NCBI GenBank assembly: GCA_029817715.1
Contig: JARUPY010000189.1
Coordinates: 3,472,001 to 3,536,000 of the forward strand
Length of the DNA: 64,000 bases
Origin: Melastoma dodecandrum
Taxonomy: Eukaryota; Streptophyta; Magnoliopsida; Myrtales; Melastomataceae
Direction of reading: 5' to 3'
The notes under the pieces are model-generated. The model did not search any database, was not told the origin of the DNA, and saw nothing but the letters and a program-made list of their open reading frames with translations. This document shows, piece by piece, positions 8,012 through 19,437 of the stretch (the stretch's first letter is position 1; each line of letters starts with the position of its first letter). The position numbers and the translations under genes were made by a program.

Positions 8012-10354
8012 CTAGGGATTCATACGATCCATATTCATCGACTTGATTCTTAAGGTTAATGAAGTCCCCAAACAGCGATCGTTCAAAGCCATCATAAAGT
8101 TTGGATGGACTTGGAACCATACAGGGCCATGTGCTAGGTTGGCCTGTACTCCTGATATCAGCTGATCTCTAAACTCTCGCCATCGTTTATCGATCACTGC
8201 TGCTACCACAGGACTATCCGCTGGTAAATGAAACAGCGGGACTAATCCTATCTGGATCAACCCAATGTGTATATAGTTATATACACCTCTCGTGTTACGC
8301 ATGGTATCTCTTATGCGTTGTACATTTAAGAGTGGGATATCCAAAGTCTCAAGCTCTGTGCTTGTGACTTGAGCCGTCGCTTCTATTTGCGAGATATCTT
8401 TGGTGGATCGAAACCTAAATCTCGATACTTCATAAACCTCCCTCGCATTGACATTTGGCAACCTCCATTCCAGAACTGACTGGGATGGATCTTCGTACTG
8501 GTGGGTTTCCTCCAGTACCTGATTCGATGCTTCCAATGGAACCATCTCATCACCATCTCCGTTTTGCTCTGCTCTCATCATGAACAGATGCATTTTCCAG
8601 AGATCAGAGTCATCTTCTGAGTCTGTATCGTAATCTGACACTATCTCATATATCGACTCTACTTCCGAGTCTAAGTCGGAAATTTCTTGCTCATCTATTG
8701 GTTCATAAGCAAGGACTTCTTTCTCATGACTCCTGTCATCTAGGAAGACCATACGGAGTCTTTCTCTCCTTTGGTTCTTCTTTGGACAACTATCCGCTTT
8801 GTGATCTTTTGAACCACAAAACCAGCAGCAATTACAACTGCTTAAAGGTTTCCCTTTAGGACATTTAGGCTCTCTGCCATGCTTTCTTTTGAAGGCATCG
8901 ATCCTATCTTTATCCTTCAGGTTATCCCTTCTCCTCACAAACCTTCTTGGTTTGTAAGCATGACCTCCCCTTTGCTTACGCTGGACGTCCTTCTTGGGCC
9001 AAACTTTCTTTTTATTGTACCCAACAAACTTCCTCTTACGAGGAAAGTTCCTTCTCTTCAAAGAGTCCCCTGGATTACTGCGAGTATCGCATCCGTATCT
9101 TCCAGGCACATACTCTATCGGAGAACAACAGCTCTTGTTCAGGTAAGGTAGCTTCTTAGCTGCCTCTTTCACCTGGAGCTCAGTACATGCTTTACGCATT
9201 GCGTACTTCACCGCCTGAATTTTACCTCCGAGTCCAGAGACAATCTTTTCCTCACTCAGAAGTAATTCATAGGCCTTTTGCGCAACTTCCGGCCAAGGTT
9301 CGGGAAGTTTTGCAAAAAAGGTTCCTAATATGAACTGTTGTGATACTACATCCAGATTGTAATAATACTTCTGGAATTCACACACGTAGCTATCAAACCA
9401 GCACATATCACAGATCTGTAGTTTAACTAGAGCGGTCAATGACTGCTCTTTCTCCACAGTCTCAGTGGATAATGAGAAACCACAGAACTCTCGTTTCAGG
9501 GCATCAGCGATTATTGCCAATACTCCATCAACCGTCAGCGCCTGATCTATTTTTTCCTTAATGTCTGTGTGCGCCACTAAGGTTTTCCAATATTTTTGCG
9601 CTGTACCCATGAGGGCCGCTACACATAATTCGTAGACTGCTCCAGGAGGTACTCCTCCTGCAGATGCCGTCATCCGAATAAGTGATAACCACTCATCTAT
9701 CTTTTCAGATACGTGCTTCTCACAGTCGATATCTAGAAAAGCACCAGGGGTTATTATCGGCTTTAAAATATTATCCCTTGGGACAAACTCTTGTTTAGTC
9801 CTATGAGGATAATCGGGCCTGTAAATTTCCCTCTTCGCAGTTACCAGTTCGTTAAACGTTCTATTGTCTAAATGAACTGGGGTATCCTCTGCCAGACCTA
9901 AGGCTTTCCTTAAGTCTTTTGCCAACTCCCCACTCTGGGAGTTCAAGTTTGCACTTCGCTTTTGTGAGTCTAAAATGAAAGGAGCCACTGACTCCCTATA
10001 CATTTCATCCACACTCTTGCCTTGATTCTGTTTGAAATTTCTTCCTCTCACATTCAATCTTTCGACTGGTTTTTCTGTTGTACTTTCCAGTCCAGAGGTC
10101 GCCTCGTCTTCAGGCCTTTTTAAACCTCTTTCTCTTTCCAGAGCGTCTAACATTGTATTTACAATGGAGCCTACTTCCTTTGCCATTTGGTTTCGGCTTT
10201 CTAGACTTTCATTGCTCCCTTGAATGGTTAGCTGAGTTAAAATATCATTTATACTCTTGCTAACTCCAAAAGGAGACAATCTAGCATCTGGAACGAACTC
10301 CAACCTTGATGGAGTCCCGGAAGGATTTCCCGAAGATTTTCCTCCTCCAGCCAT
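8012..10354 (-). CDS. Pararetroviral coat protein - zinc knuckle - movement protein polyprotein segment
   Basis: 780 residues from an ATG at 10352-10354, about ten bases inside the right inverted repeat. Residues about 180-420 form the capsid-type helical core. Residues 430-500 are strongly basic. A CCHC knuckle (CWFCGSKDHKADSC) is near 510-523 and a Ser/Asp/Glu-rich acidic stretch near 550-590. Residues about 640-780 resemble the C-terminal half of the 30K movement-protein superfamily (IHIGLIQIG, then HGPVWFQVHPN). TAG at 8012-8014 ends the frame inside the movement domain. The same frame continues for another 53 codons, still movement-protein-like, to a TAG at 7850-7852. Coat before movement is the order known from cavemovirus-like genomes. 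Placing both in frame with pol is less usual. Confidence 0.75.
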   Translation of the reverse strand: MAGGGKSSGNPSGTPSRLEFVPDARLSPFGVSKSINDILTQLTIQGSNESLESRNQMAKEVGSIVNTMLDALERERGLKRPEDEATSGLESTTEKPVERLNVRGRNFKQNQGKSVDEMYRESVAPFILDSQKRSANLNSQSGELAKDLRKALGLAEDTPVHLDNRTFNELVTAKREIYRPDYPHRTKQEFVPRDNILKPIITPGAFLDIDCEKHVSEKIDEWLSLIRMTASAGGVPPGAVYELCVAALMGTAQKYWKTLVAHTDIKEKIDQALTVDGVLAIIADALKREFCGFSLSTETVEKEQSLTALVKLQICDMCWFDSYVCEFQKYYYNLDVVSQQFILGTFFAKLPEPWPEVAQKAYELLLSEEKIVSGLGGKIQAVKYAMRKACTELQVKEAAKKLPYLNKSCCSPIEYVPGRYGCDTRSNPGDSLKRRNFPRKRKFVGYNKKKVWPKKDVQRKQRGGHAYKPRRFVRRRDNLKDKDRIDAFKRKHGREPKCPKGKPLSSCNCCWFCGSKDHKADSCPKKNQRRERLRMVFLDDRSHEKEVLAYEPIDEQEISDLDSEVESIYEIVSDYDTDSEDDSDLWKMHLFMMRAEQNGDGDEMVPLEASNQVLEETHQYEDPSQSVLEWRLPNVNAREVYEVSRFRFRSTKDISQIEATAQVTSTELETLDIPLLNVQRIRDTMRNTRGVYNYIHIGLIQIGLVPLFHLPADSPVVAAVIDKRWREFRDQLISGVQANLAHGPVWFQVHPNFMMALNDRCLGTSLTLRIKSMNMDRMNP

Positions 10355-10362
10355 TCAGAAAA

Positions 10363-10492
10363 TCTGACCTTGAGACTTCAATGGATATTTTTGAAACTAG
10401 GTCTAAGTTCTGGATACGGAGAGATATTTCTTAAACCTTAGGGTAGATTGGAAAAACTTTGTAAATATGGGGGTATTTTTGATAAAGCGGCC
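10363..10492 (-). repeat. Right terminal inverted repeat
   Basis: Read on the minus strand it begins GGCCGCTTTATCAAAAATAC and matches the left repeat (1836-1965). The coat-protein ATG follows immediately inside. Confidence 0.7.
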
Positions 10493-10501
10493 TAAAAATA
10501 T

Positions 10502-11574
10502 TAAACTTCTTAGTTTTTATTCATGACTCGTGAATTGTTGCATTCATAATAATTTCCTATTATAGATGATTTCTACACTTCGACTTTTGAGGCTCGATTC
10601 TTCAGCTTTTGAAACAAAGTACTTTCGCTTTTATTCTTAAATTATTATTATTATTATTATTATTATATATTTTTTTTTTTTTTTACTCACTTAGCTTTCA
10701 TTTTTCCTCCCACATTCAATTTATTTTTTAAATTCTTACACACAAAATAAACATAATTTAATATATCAAATAGTTAAATTTTTGAACCATACAATTATAT
10801 GAATGGAAACGAGTAGGAAATAAGTTGTAGACTTGAAATCTAATTTAAGAACACACAAACCACTTCATAATTCAAATCGTTTAGCTTTTGAGTCGTGTCG
10901 ATTAGAGAATCATAAATTTTTTATAACAGTGGATTGAACCCTTTCTAGGATTGTGAACCCAATGAGTTTCTTTTTAGTTCATTTAATGTGTCGTTAAAAA
11001 TTTTCATATTTTTTAATAATTTTATAATTAGATAACAATTAATGATTCACAAAAGCTTTTTATAACTATAGGATTAATTCATTGTTTCAGACTTTGTTGC
11101 CGATGAAAGTTATTTGATTTTAAATATCTTTTATTGACCAAAAAATTCAAGTTAGCAGTTACATTACGCCAAGGTTTTCAATTTTGGTCTTAATCCGTTT
11201 GCAATAAATATATAAAGAAAAGCTCGACCATATTCTTTTACTTTGACTGTATATAATTTTGTCATTTAACAAAAATTCCTGATAAACAAAGTTTTGCCAT
11301 GGTAATGTGAATTGGTAAAGTTCGATGATGATTATTGTATATATTAGGGACTTACTGAAACATCCTCGAATTTATTCATTTTTAAAACACCGAAACAACT
11401 TAGAACGAATTATATGTGTAGGTAACAGAAATAGTTACTCTTTTAACTTTCTTTAGTCTTCACCTGAATGCGAATGTCAAGTGCAGCTTTTCTAGTCTTC
11501 ACTTAAATGAATGGGCAATCAAGAAAGTCTAGGAGGAAATTTGTCAGCAAAACGCTAAGTACGAATACATATCC
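10502..11574. other. AT-rich non-coding DNA
   Basis: No coding frame is visible. It contains an (ATT)n microsatellite plus T-tract at 10640-10684. The rest is unclassified AT-rich sequence. Confidence 0.5.
10640..10684. repeat. (ATT)n microsatellite followed by poly-T
   Basis: About eight ATT units run into TATATA and then about 17 T. Confidence 0.85.
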
Positions 11575-11704
11575 TTCTTAAATCTACGACGGGCATACCA
11601 ACCTTAAGTTAATGAGGGACAATCACACCTTAAGTCTACGATAGACAATCACGCCCCATATCTATAAGGGACAAATTCACTTCAAGTATGTGAGGGAGAC
11701 TAGC
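11575..11704. repeat. 26-bp minisatellite, five copies
   Basis: Units start at 11575, 11601, 11627, 11653 and 11679, each exactly 26 bp. The consensus is roughly ACCTTAAGTCTACGAGGGAC followed by AATCAC. No protein meaning is apparent because the period is not a multiple of three. Confidence 0.75.
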
Positions 11705-14032
11705 CCGAATCTCATTAGCCAGTTTCCAAATATTTAGAAGGATTTACTGTAACATCCTTTTTAGGTCCATATCATATCCATTTCAATGGCAACATGCCAG
11801 CCTTACAATGGTCAATTCTATCACAAAACAATTTAACTTCTTTGTGGCTCGACCAACTCCCTCGCTTCTTTAGCACAAGGACAACAATCATTGCCCATCG
11901 ATGCATTTTTTGTTCATTTTCATCGCCCTTTTGGATATAAGGATCGTTCACATCAGTTCTCGACCAACCCTTCGCTAGCATTCAGGCCAGCCACATCGGT
12001 CACAACAGGCGATAATCAAATGGATTCCCTCAGCCACATTATTGAGGATGACATATATCGACAAACGTATGATTCCCGTCGTCCCTCCACATACAAGAGT
12101 AGATACCACATTAATTTTCATTGACCGTCCCTCAACTCGTGGGTCAGCATCACACATCTCGTAACTCCTCATCCATGTACATTCTCACAAAATGAATGTC
12201 GTTTGAATCACTTATTTTTAGCAACGATGACATTATTCAATTTCACATCCGAGCTCTTTCATTTTTCAGCCTCTCCCTCTTTCAGATCCACAATACATCC
12301 ATGAACTCATCTCTTTCTGGTGCTCATTTTACACACATGGGACTCATCTCGCTACTCCACCCATCTGGTTTACCAAAGCACTCCCGTAGACCTCAGAGAA
12401 CCGCCCATACACAATCATGACTTCCGTCGCAAATGATCAAATTATCAGCAACTACAATGGCTGCCCCTTAGTCCTTTCTATTTCACATTCATTTCACCAT
12501 CAAAACACCTTCCACACGTTCTTATATCATAGAAAATCACAACCAATTCAAATCCTAAGGTGAAAAAATCATATGGCCACTTTAATCTGTGAAACTGCGA
12601 GTAAAGAGGGGAGAAAGGGGATAGTGTGTTCGTACCTCACTTCCATCACATTTCCATTCGTCCTCCTCTTTCTCTCTCTTATTAACTCCAAGGATCTTCC
12701 TTTATGTCCTTAAAGTGCTCAGTCCCTTGTTCGAACCACCAAGAGTTCGCGGTCAAGTTTGTCTTTGAACATACTCGTCACTTCTCTTTTTAATTTTCTT
12801 CCTCCCCCTGTGGCACGAATTGTGTGCCCTCATATCTCATTGGGGAAGAAGCTTCCTAAAGAAGCTTGATGGAGGAGGCTTCCTCAAGAAGCTTCAACCT
12901 TATCCCAAGATGTAAGTTGCACTTTGCCAACATCATCACCCGGCCACCTCATACTTGGTTCAAGTCGACCTTAAGAACCTTAAGCTATTAATCTTGTTCC
13001 ATCGGCCATGTCAGAGAAAGAGTTACAGCCATATTTTGGTTGGTATGTACAATGATCAAGTGATGGATCTTCGGTTAAGTAGGATCAAGTGTAGGTTGTG
13101 GTATCTCCTAACTTTCTTCATAGATAATGCGGAAATAAATAGTTGAGTAAAAATATTCGACTCCGAGGTCTTCATATTCAAGAAATATTTGGCAAACCAC
13201 CATTTTATTCAATTCATTGCCAAGGCATGTATGGCTTAGACTGAATTTGGGATATCTACATGCATGATCATGTGCGCTTTATTTGCTCTCATGATTTGTT
13301 TCTAGTTATCGCTTACTAGGCATATCTATGTATGCCTAAACCTGAGGTTAGGATTTTTAGTGGGTCGCTGTACAATCGGCCTCCTGCTCTTTGCGGCGCG
13401 TAAGCTAAGACTAGGTCCACTTCCCTTAGTCCAAGGGATGTCGTAGAAACTTTCAAACTAAGTCTAGCCTTGCTTACTCACTATAGACACAAGATGTCGC
13501 ATGTGCATTTGTTTGTTACTGAGTGACTACTACATCAATAGGGATAGGTGTGAGGTACGCTTGTCTGTGATGAACTGTAAAACTAATATTGGTCATTTTA
13601 TAGTAGTTTGAGTTGATTACAAAGAGCTTCAAAAACCCTCTTCTCTCCCTTCCCTTATAATTTTATTGCTTACTATATTCAATGCATTTACGCAACCACA
13701 TGAATGTCTGTCTGATTGCTATAGTCACATTATCACATCATTTACATTAATTGCTTTATCTCATTATTACATTTCAATTCTGATCGCATACCCATAATGC
13801 ATGCTTCAAGACATACAAGAATGGGATTAGACATTATCACAAATTTATCATGTATCGATCATGTTTTCACACGAACAGGAACAACACACCTGGACTTATC
13901 CAACAATCGCTCCAAAGAAGTAGAAGCAATCCCGCTACATCACCAAATGCCACACTTTCGGCGTCAACAGGAACATCATTCCTGACTTCTCTCTCCGAGG
14001 AGATTAAGATTATATTCCTTCGCTCATTTGAA
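11705..14032. other. Unclassified repeat-derived DNA
   Basis: Only short chance frames are present. Base composition and the flanking gypsy integrase remnant suggest the non-coding part of an old LTR element, but I could not identify LTR ends. Confidence 0.35.
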
Positions 14033-14250
14033 GTCTCGATCATCAATATCGAGCAATTCAAATAAGGGGTAACCCTTCAATTTACCATTCAAGCTCTGGT
14101 CCTCAACATCGAGCAATCCAGCAAAGAGCCAATCCTTCCGCTTACTACTCGAGCCTCGATCCTCAACATCTAGCAATCAAGCAGTTGGGCAATCATTTGG
14201 TCCGCACTCAAGCCCTAATCTTCGGCATCATACAATCCAACACAAGAGGC
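14033..14250. repeat. 60-bp minisatellite, about 3.7 copies
   Basis: Copies begin at 14033, 14093, 14153 and 14212. Each opens G(C/T)CTCGATCCTCAACATC followed by (G/T)AGCAATC. Tandem repeats of this kind are common in the untranslated parts of Tat-type gypsy elements, which would agree with the integrase remnant just downstream. Confidence 0.75.
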
Positions 14251-14399
14251 AAGCTATGATCTTAAATACGACCTTGCAAGATTAGGCCTCCTCCAAGGAA
14301 TCGACTTCCAAGTACGAACATTTCATGTCTACGAAGATTCAGCATTCATTGTCCCCCAAGCAACAAGATTTTGGTGTACACAACATCCAAAATATTTTC

Positions 14400-15145
14400 A
14401 TAACAAGAACAAGAACATAAAGGAGACTCTTCAAAAGACGAAAATTACTCATTGTTAAGGTGCATTAAAAGCTCCAATTTACGTTACATGCCTTCAAACA
14501 ATTCAAAAAATGTTTGATGAAGCCACCAATATTCAAGTTGTCAATATCAGGGCATCAATTAAACATTTTACGTCACTAGCAAGATGAATCGTCTAGAACA
14601 ACGCTGACAGAGCATCCTCCCGACGCTAAAGAACATGTAGTCTATGAAAAGACGACGCACATTTCGACCGGGATAACTCCCTTCGAACACGTCCATGGTA
14701 CCCAAGCGGTTAATCTAGTAGAAGTTTGACTACCAATTCTCACGATGTCGTCCTAACAAGGAGAGGAAAAGGTCAATCACCACCTCGCACACTGACGAGA
14801 AACGAGCCAACTAAGCCACCACATGAGTGGCTAATTATCCATCCCGATCCACTACATGAGCAGCCAATTACCTAACCCGGCCTGCCACATGAGAGGTGAT
14901 TTACCCACCCAGGCCCACCACGAAGTGTTATCCACCAAGCACATTCAGGTCATTCAATCGGGTGACCACATATCAAACGAATCTTGTTGAACGTTACCGA
15001 TCTTAGAAGACAATTCCCTCCAAAATATGAAGGACTGTTTGTTGTCAAATACGCCTTCTCAAGGGAGTAACCAAATTGACAGAGAAGAACAGCCACAAGC
15101 AATTAACATATATGCACTTCGAATCACTTTCGTCGACAAAATTCT
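14400..15145 (+). pseudogene. Decayed Ty3/gypsy integrase remnant
   Basis: A plus-strand segment near 14665-14745 reads TGITPFEHVHGTQAVNLVEV, matching the conserved integrase C-terminal TTPF-x-L-V-Y-G-x-EAV-x-P-x-E motif. About 280 bp further on, a KYEGPFVVK-like stretch (near 15030) matches the segment after the integrase core in Tat/Athila-type pol. Many stops and frame changes intervene. It includes a roughly 34-bp CCACATGAG-type triplication (14817-14925). Confidence 0.45.
14817..14925. repeat. About 34-bp imperfect triplication
   Basis: Three copies of CCAC(C/T)ACATGAG(T/C)(G/A)GC(T/C)AATTA-like sequence followed by CCCGG/CCCAG. Confidence 0.55.
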
Positions 15146-16146
15146 TTAAGATTCTTTGAGGAGTAGCAACCCAGGATGTATACACACCGACAGGCCCATG
15201 TACGAGCGTGGCGGTTCAAATGACATGAGAATCTGATGTATGCTCCCCCAATGCTCTCTCCGGTCAGCACCTCGACTAGGGCATGGAGGTGTTGGGGAAA
15301 ACGAGGGCAAAAGGCGGGGCATGCCCAATTAGGAACTTGTTTACATGAGTAAATTATTCTAGGTCTATTTGGGTTCGTAGTCGATGACTATATCTTTAGG
15401 CTGAAGGATCGGCCGAAGGATGTTAAACAAGTGTTGGAGGAAAAGGGAACATTTGAAGGATAGTAATCGAGTGAGCCAATCATTGCATTCAGTCGAATGA
15501 AGACGATGTAATCGAGTGAAGTACGTGATGGAATGCACACGACGGTTACTTAGCGATTATTTGTCTTTTGTCAATATATAGGGATAATTCGAATTGAAAT
15601 AAGGGACAGACAATCACTTCAGAACCATACAGGCATTTGGTTGTGTTATTTTGGCTTTCAGTCATGTGTTATAACCAATATACATTTAATGACAGTAAGT
15701 GTTTTGTTCTTTTACAGTTTTATTCTCATTTAATTCTACGGCAGCAACAGTTTATTTTCATTTTCTGTTTATATCGCACGTGATGGTTTCTTTTAAATAA
15801 ACAAGACAAATGGAAGATTCACCCTGGTTTCCTTTGTAATACCTCGACGCTCGAGTCGGGGAGCCGACCGAAGGGCGTATCAGGGAAGCTAGACCACAGA
15901 TCCTCGTGTTGTACTGCCACGTGCGTGGGAGGACACGACGGCCCACGTACATCCCGATTTGTCATAGTTAGTTGTTCATTTTAAGGTTTGTCTTTTCTCT
16001 GTAAAGAGAACGGAAAAATTCCTAGAAAACTATAGTTCTTTTTTCTTCCGCATTCGTTCCCTTCCTTTCAAGTTGTCAAAGGGAAAGTCAAAGAAAGCTT
16101 TCAAAGTTAAAGAAAAAAACAAGAATTAGAATTTCTTTGGTTAGTA
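15146..16146. other. Unclassified DNA between gypsy and copia remnants
   Basis: No sustained frame. The stretch probably belongs to the 3' untranslated part or LTR of the preceding gypsy remnant, but neither end is recognisable. Confidence 0.35.
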
Positions 16147-18131
16147 TGGTTTTGATGATGCCATACAGAAGGTAAGCTTCTACTACTTTGCAGAAGGTTA
16201 ACCAACAGGGAGAGTCTGTTTCGTACCTTCTATCACCTAATCATTACCAACAAATTACTTAATTAATCATCTGATTATTTAATACTTAAAATGGTTTTAA
16301 ATCATTTCGATTACGATTTATTTCCATATGAGTTGATCTACTCTCTTTAAGGGAAGAAATCACTCTGTATATAGAGTTAATCACTGATGCAAGGTTCTGC
16401 AGATTGATCTGGAACTACCAACGGTCAATTAATCCTTCCTGTTGCATCTAAACACGTTCATATTCTCAATGAATCATAGCAAAGGACAACACATCTGAAT
16501 ATGGACGCACTTCACATGTGTCTATATCCAGAAGGTCTGCCAACCAATTATGCAAACAAAGATTATCTTATTTCCATTTACAGAACCCTGACGGATCTTA
16601 TCTGTCTGAACCCTCTACAAGCCCTATCTCTTATGATCGTGAACACAATCATGACCAGATGGCATGATTGATCTTTAAGTAATACGAAACATCTCTCCCA
16701 ATGGGAGAATGTTTTATTTGGCTGATATTTTGTTTTCTTGTCTTGTAGAGACTTCCATTAGCTATTGTACCTTCTGTAAATATGTATTTCGATTTTGTAT
16801 AAGATATGGTCATTTGTTAGACAGAAAATAGTGGAGGACTTACGTGTAGAGTGAGTGTATTGTAGCCTGAGAGACTTGTGAGTTTTCGTTTTCTTTGGAT
16901 TGAGCATTCGGTTGCAGAAGGCTGGTGCCCAAGGTACAAGCTAGATCAGACATGAGTGAGGCTGCGAAGGATATGGCTACATTGTGGGTGGCGGGCCGCG
17001 TCTGGAGATTCACGGTGAGGCACTGACATTTGTGTTTCTGTAGAAGGGAAGTACCTGCTGAAGGCTTTGGAGAAGCCCCACGGGTGTTGTTTGCTTCCGG
17101 AAATCTTGGTGAGGAGCCAAGCATCACCCTTGGATAGAGGGGTTGTCGACCTACGTAGGACCGCTACGTGCTTGCGTGGAGCTGCAACGTTCTGCAAAAC
17201 TGCAACTACAAGGTTTGTGGAGTTAGTCACTGTCTTCAGTGAACCTCAACCAGAGAGTTTTTGGAGTTAGTCACAGATATCTGTGTACGACCCAATGAGT
17301 TATTGATCACAACCCATAGGGTTTCTGTGAGTAGAAAAGTCGAAGGGCTATCTGCATCACCTTCTACACTATAGAAGTGTTTTAGTACCTTTTGCTAATA
17401 CATTCTTTGTGGAAAAACGGAAGGGTTATCTACAATACCCTTTGCAGAAGTGTTTTATTTCTTCTATCGGTCTTGTAATCATTATAAGTGTCCAATAGTG
17501 AATTTCATCCTATAAGGGTGAAGAGTGGAATAGGTAATTACCGAACCACTATAAATCTTCTGTGTCTCATTTACTTTCTGCACAAATGGTTATATCACCG
17601 GGCATTCAGCGAAAACTTAAACAGAAAAGCAAATTAACATACATAACACGAACGTCTGAGCAGAGACTCCAAAGGTCTTGCATCAAACATCTTACGCTAT
17701 AGAAACCAATCAGGTTCTGGAGTTGTTTTCTCCGATCTAGTTCTCACGGATCATCTCTCGGTAGTGCAGAAACCTACAAGGTTTTGTGAAAACCTTCTGC
17801 TACTACAAGTATCTTTCAGATCTTAGAGTAGACCTTGTTGATCACACTTAAGATGGTCAGATCCGTAAAACCTTGATAGCAGAAGCATCAACCTTCTGCA
17901 TCAACTTTCTACTACTGCTGAAACCTTATCAGGACTGCATAATCACATTCTAGATAAGACTTTGGCTAGTCATTCTCTCATTAAGTAGTTCACTTTGGGA
18001 TCTGCTGTGTACAAGGGTTCTGTAACCTACAGAAACCTAACATTTCGCTGTTGGGTTCTTCTCGTTGTAAAAAGAGTGAAAAGGCCATTACACTTATTCA
18101 CCCCCCTCTTAGTGCCATTGTTACACAAACA
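16147..18131 (+). mobile_element. Probable 5' LTR of a truncated Ty1/copia element
   Basis: It starts near TGGTTTTGATGATGCCATAC, a common opening of copia LTRs, and ends ACAAACA just before a primer-binding site. It is about 2 kb long and full of CAGAAGG/CTTCTG words. There is no second LTR in the window, so the boundaries are inferred only from the start motif and the primer site. Confidence 0.45.
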
Positions 18132-18133
18132 AT

Positions 18134-18145
18134 TGGTATCAAAGC
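18134..18145 (+). promoter_or_regulatory. Copia primer-binding site
   Basis: TGGTATCAAAGC has one mismatch to the initiator tRNA-Met complement. It is placed between the putative LTR end and the gag remnant. Confidence 0.6.
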
Positions 18146-18251
18146 CCAACTCAACGTACGCCTAATAGCTAGTTGAGGAACGATCTTCATTCGACAAAAG
18201 CTTTTAGCTCTTCGTGTTTCTACATAAAGTTTGTAGAAGCTCTGCACTCTG

Positions 18252-18600
18252 CCAGAACTTAACAATTGCTGATTTTGGTGGACGCACATTTAGGTAATCC
18301 TCTCAAATTCGATGGCCAAAACTTCTCTTACTGGAGAACCTTAATGAGATCTTACATGGAAGCGGTTGATGAGGATACGTGCAACATTGTTGAAAATGGT
18401 CTACCCTCTACTCCAATCGAAAATCGACTCGACTCACAAGGACGTCCTACTAGAGAATTTTAGAGACTTACGAGACTCAACTCAAAGGCAAGGCAAAGTA
18501 TTTGCTATTTAATGCGATGTCGCCGAGTGAGTTCGCAAAAGTTTCTACGTGCAATACTGTACAAGCTTGTCACAATGTATGTTGAGACAATTCAAATTCG
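18252..18600 (+). pseudogene. Copia gag N-terminal fragment
   Basis: Reads LKFDGQNFSYWRTLMRSYME then DTCNIVENG, the typical start of copia gag (DUF4219/UBN2 region). A TAG follows REF near 18461, then LNSKARQ and SPSEFAKVSTCNT, again gag-like, after which similarity stops. The element is truncated here; the rest of gag-pol and the 3' LTR are absent. Confidence 0.6.
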
Positions 18601-19437
18601 TGAAACAAAAATGAACGCGCACCTTACCCAGATCTACTCTGGAGAGAGAACAAAGATGATTTAAGAGAGAGAACAAAGAAGAATAAGCAAAGAATTGAGA
18701 GGGGGAGCTCCTATTTATAGAGTTAGGAAACCCTCAACATGCTTTTCCTATACCCGATGTAGGATAAGAGGCACTTGAGCCAATTGGCATGTTGGGCCCC
18801 GAACATGTCGCAAAAGGCTCATTTGTTATTAAGTGCTTCTCATCTACCGTGGTCACGAGTTATAATAAATTTGATTGATATCGCCCCCTCTCCCTCTTTT
18901 TGTGTAGAATTTTCCATCCGCCGCCCTCTACCTCCTTGTCGCCGTCCTCCAATAGAGATATAGCTACCAAGGCCCACACAGAAGAAGGCTTAACGAGTAC
19001 CACGATCGTCGGTCAAGAGGATCTATCCCCAACCGGCTTTTCCCGAAAGGTCTTAGAGGATGAAGCATCCTGAGAGTGAAACGATTATCTCTATAAGAGT
19101 AGTCGACCTTGAGCCTCTCCCATATTTTTCTGCTATTTTAGATTATGAAAGGGAAAAACAGAAGATATTAATTTCAAGATGTTTATAAATATTATGGTGC
19201 CAAATGAAACAAAATCTTGTTATCCGATAACATATGACAACATTAGCATTAAATAAAATTAGTGCTGTAATAATTTCTAACAACAGACATATAACATTAT
19301 AATTAGTGTAACTAAAGGAACAAATGCACTTGAGGTACAAGGGGTGCCTTGCGCCTTAGTGTGTGGCACAAGGCGATGCAAACACCTTACCATTTAAGGC
19401 TATTGTATTCGTATAATTTGGCCAAATTAGCAAATCT
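18601..19437. other. Non-coding DNA with GCGCC-type hAT-like debris
   Basis: No coding frame. At about 19335-19385 there is an AGGGGTGCCTTGCGCC ... GGCACAAGGCG patch resembling the subterminal GC-rich repeats of plant hAT elements, probably the end of a small non-autonomous copy. Confidence 0.35.

Larger units (their letters stand above)
1827..10501 (-). mobile_element. 8.66-kb element with terminal inverted repeats and 9-bp TSD enclosing a broken pararetrovirus
   Basis: TAAAAATAT occurs exactly at 1827-1835 and 10493-10501. Between them the two ends are inverted repeats: 38 of the first 52 bases match without gaps (GG at the tip, then TTATCAAA-A-TACCC and a T-rich stretch ending CTACCC/TTACCC), and weaker similarity runs to about 130 bp. 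A 9-bp duplication with long terminal inverted repeats is typical of Mutator-like (MULE) DNA transposons. No MULE transposase is visible. The interior is a minus-strand Caulimoviridae-like genome. Either the virus inserted into a small MULE or the virus is the cargo of one. The sequence does not decide between them. Confidence 0.7.

Noticed and set aside
11772..12420. Several 60-77-codon frames on both strands
   Set aside because: Short, overlapping, without ATG context, splice partners or motifs.
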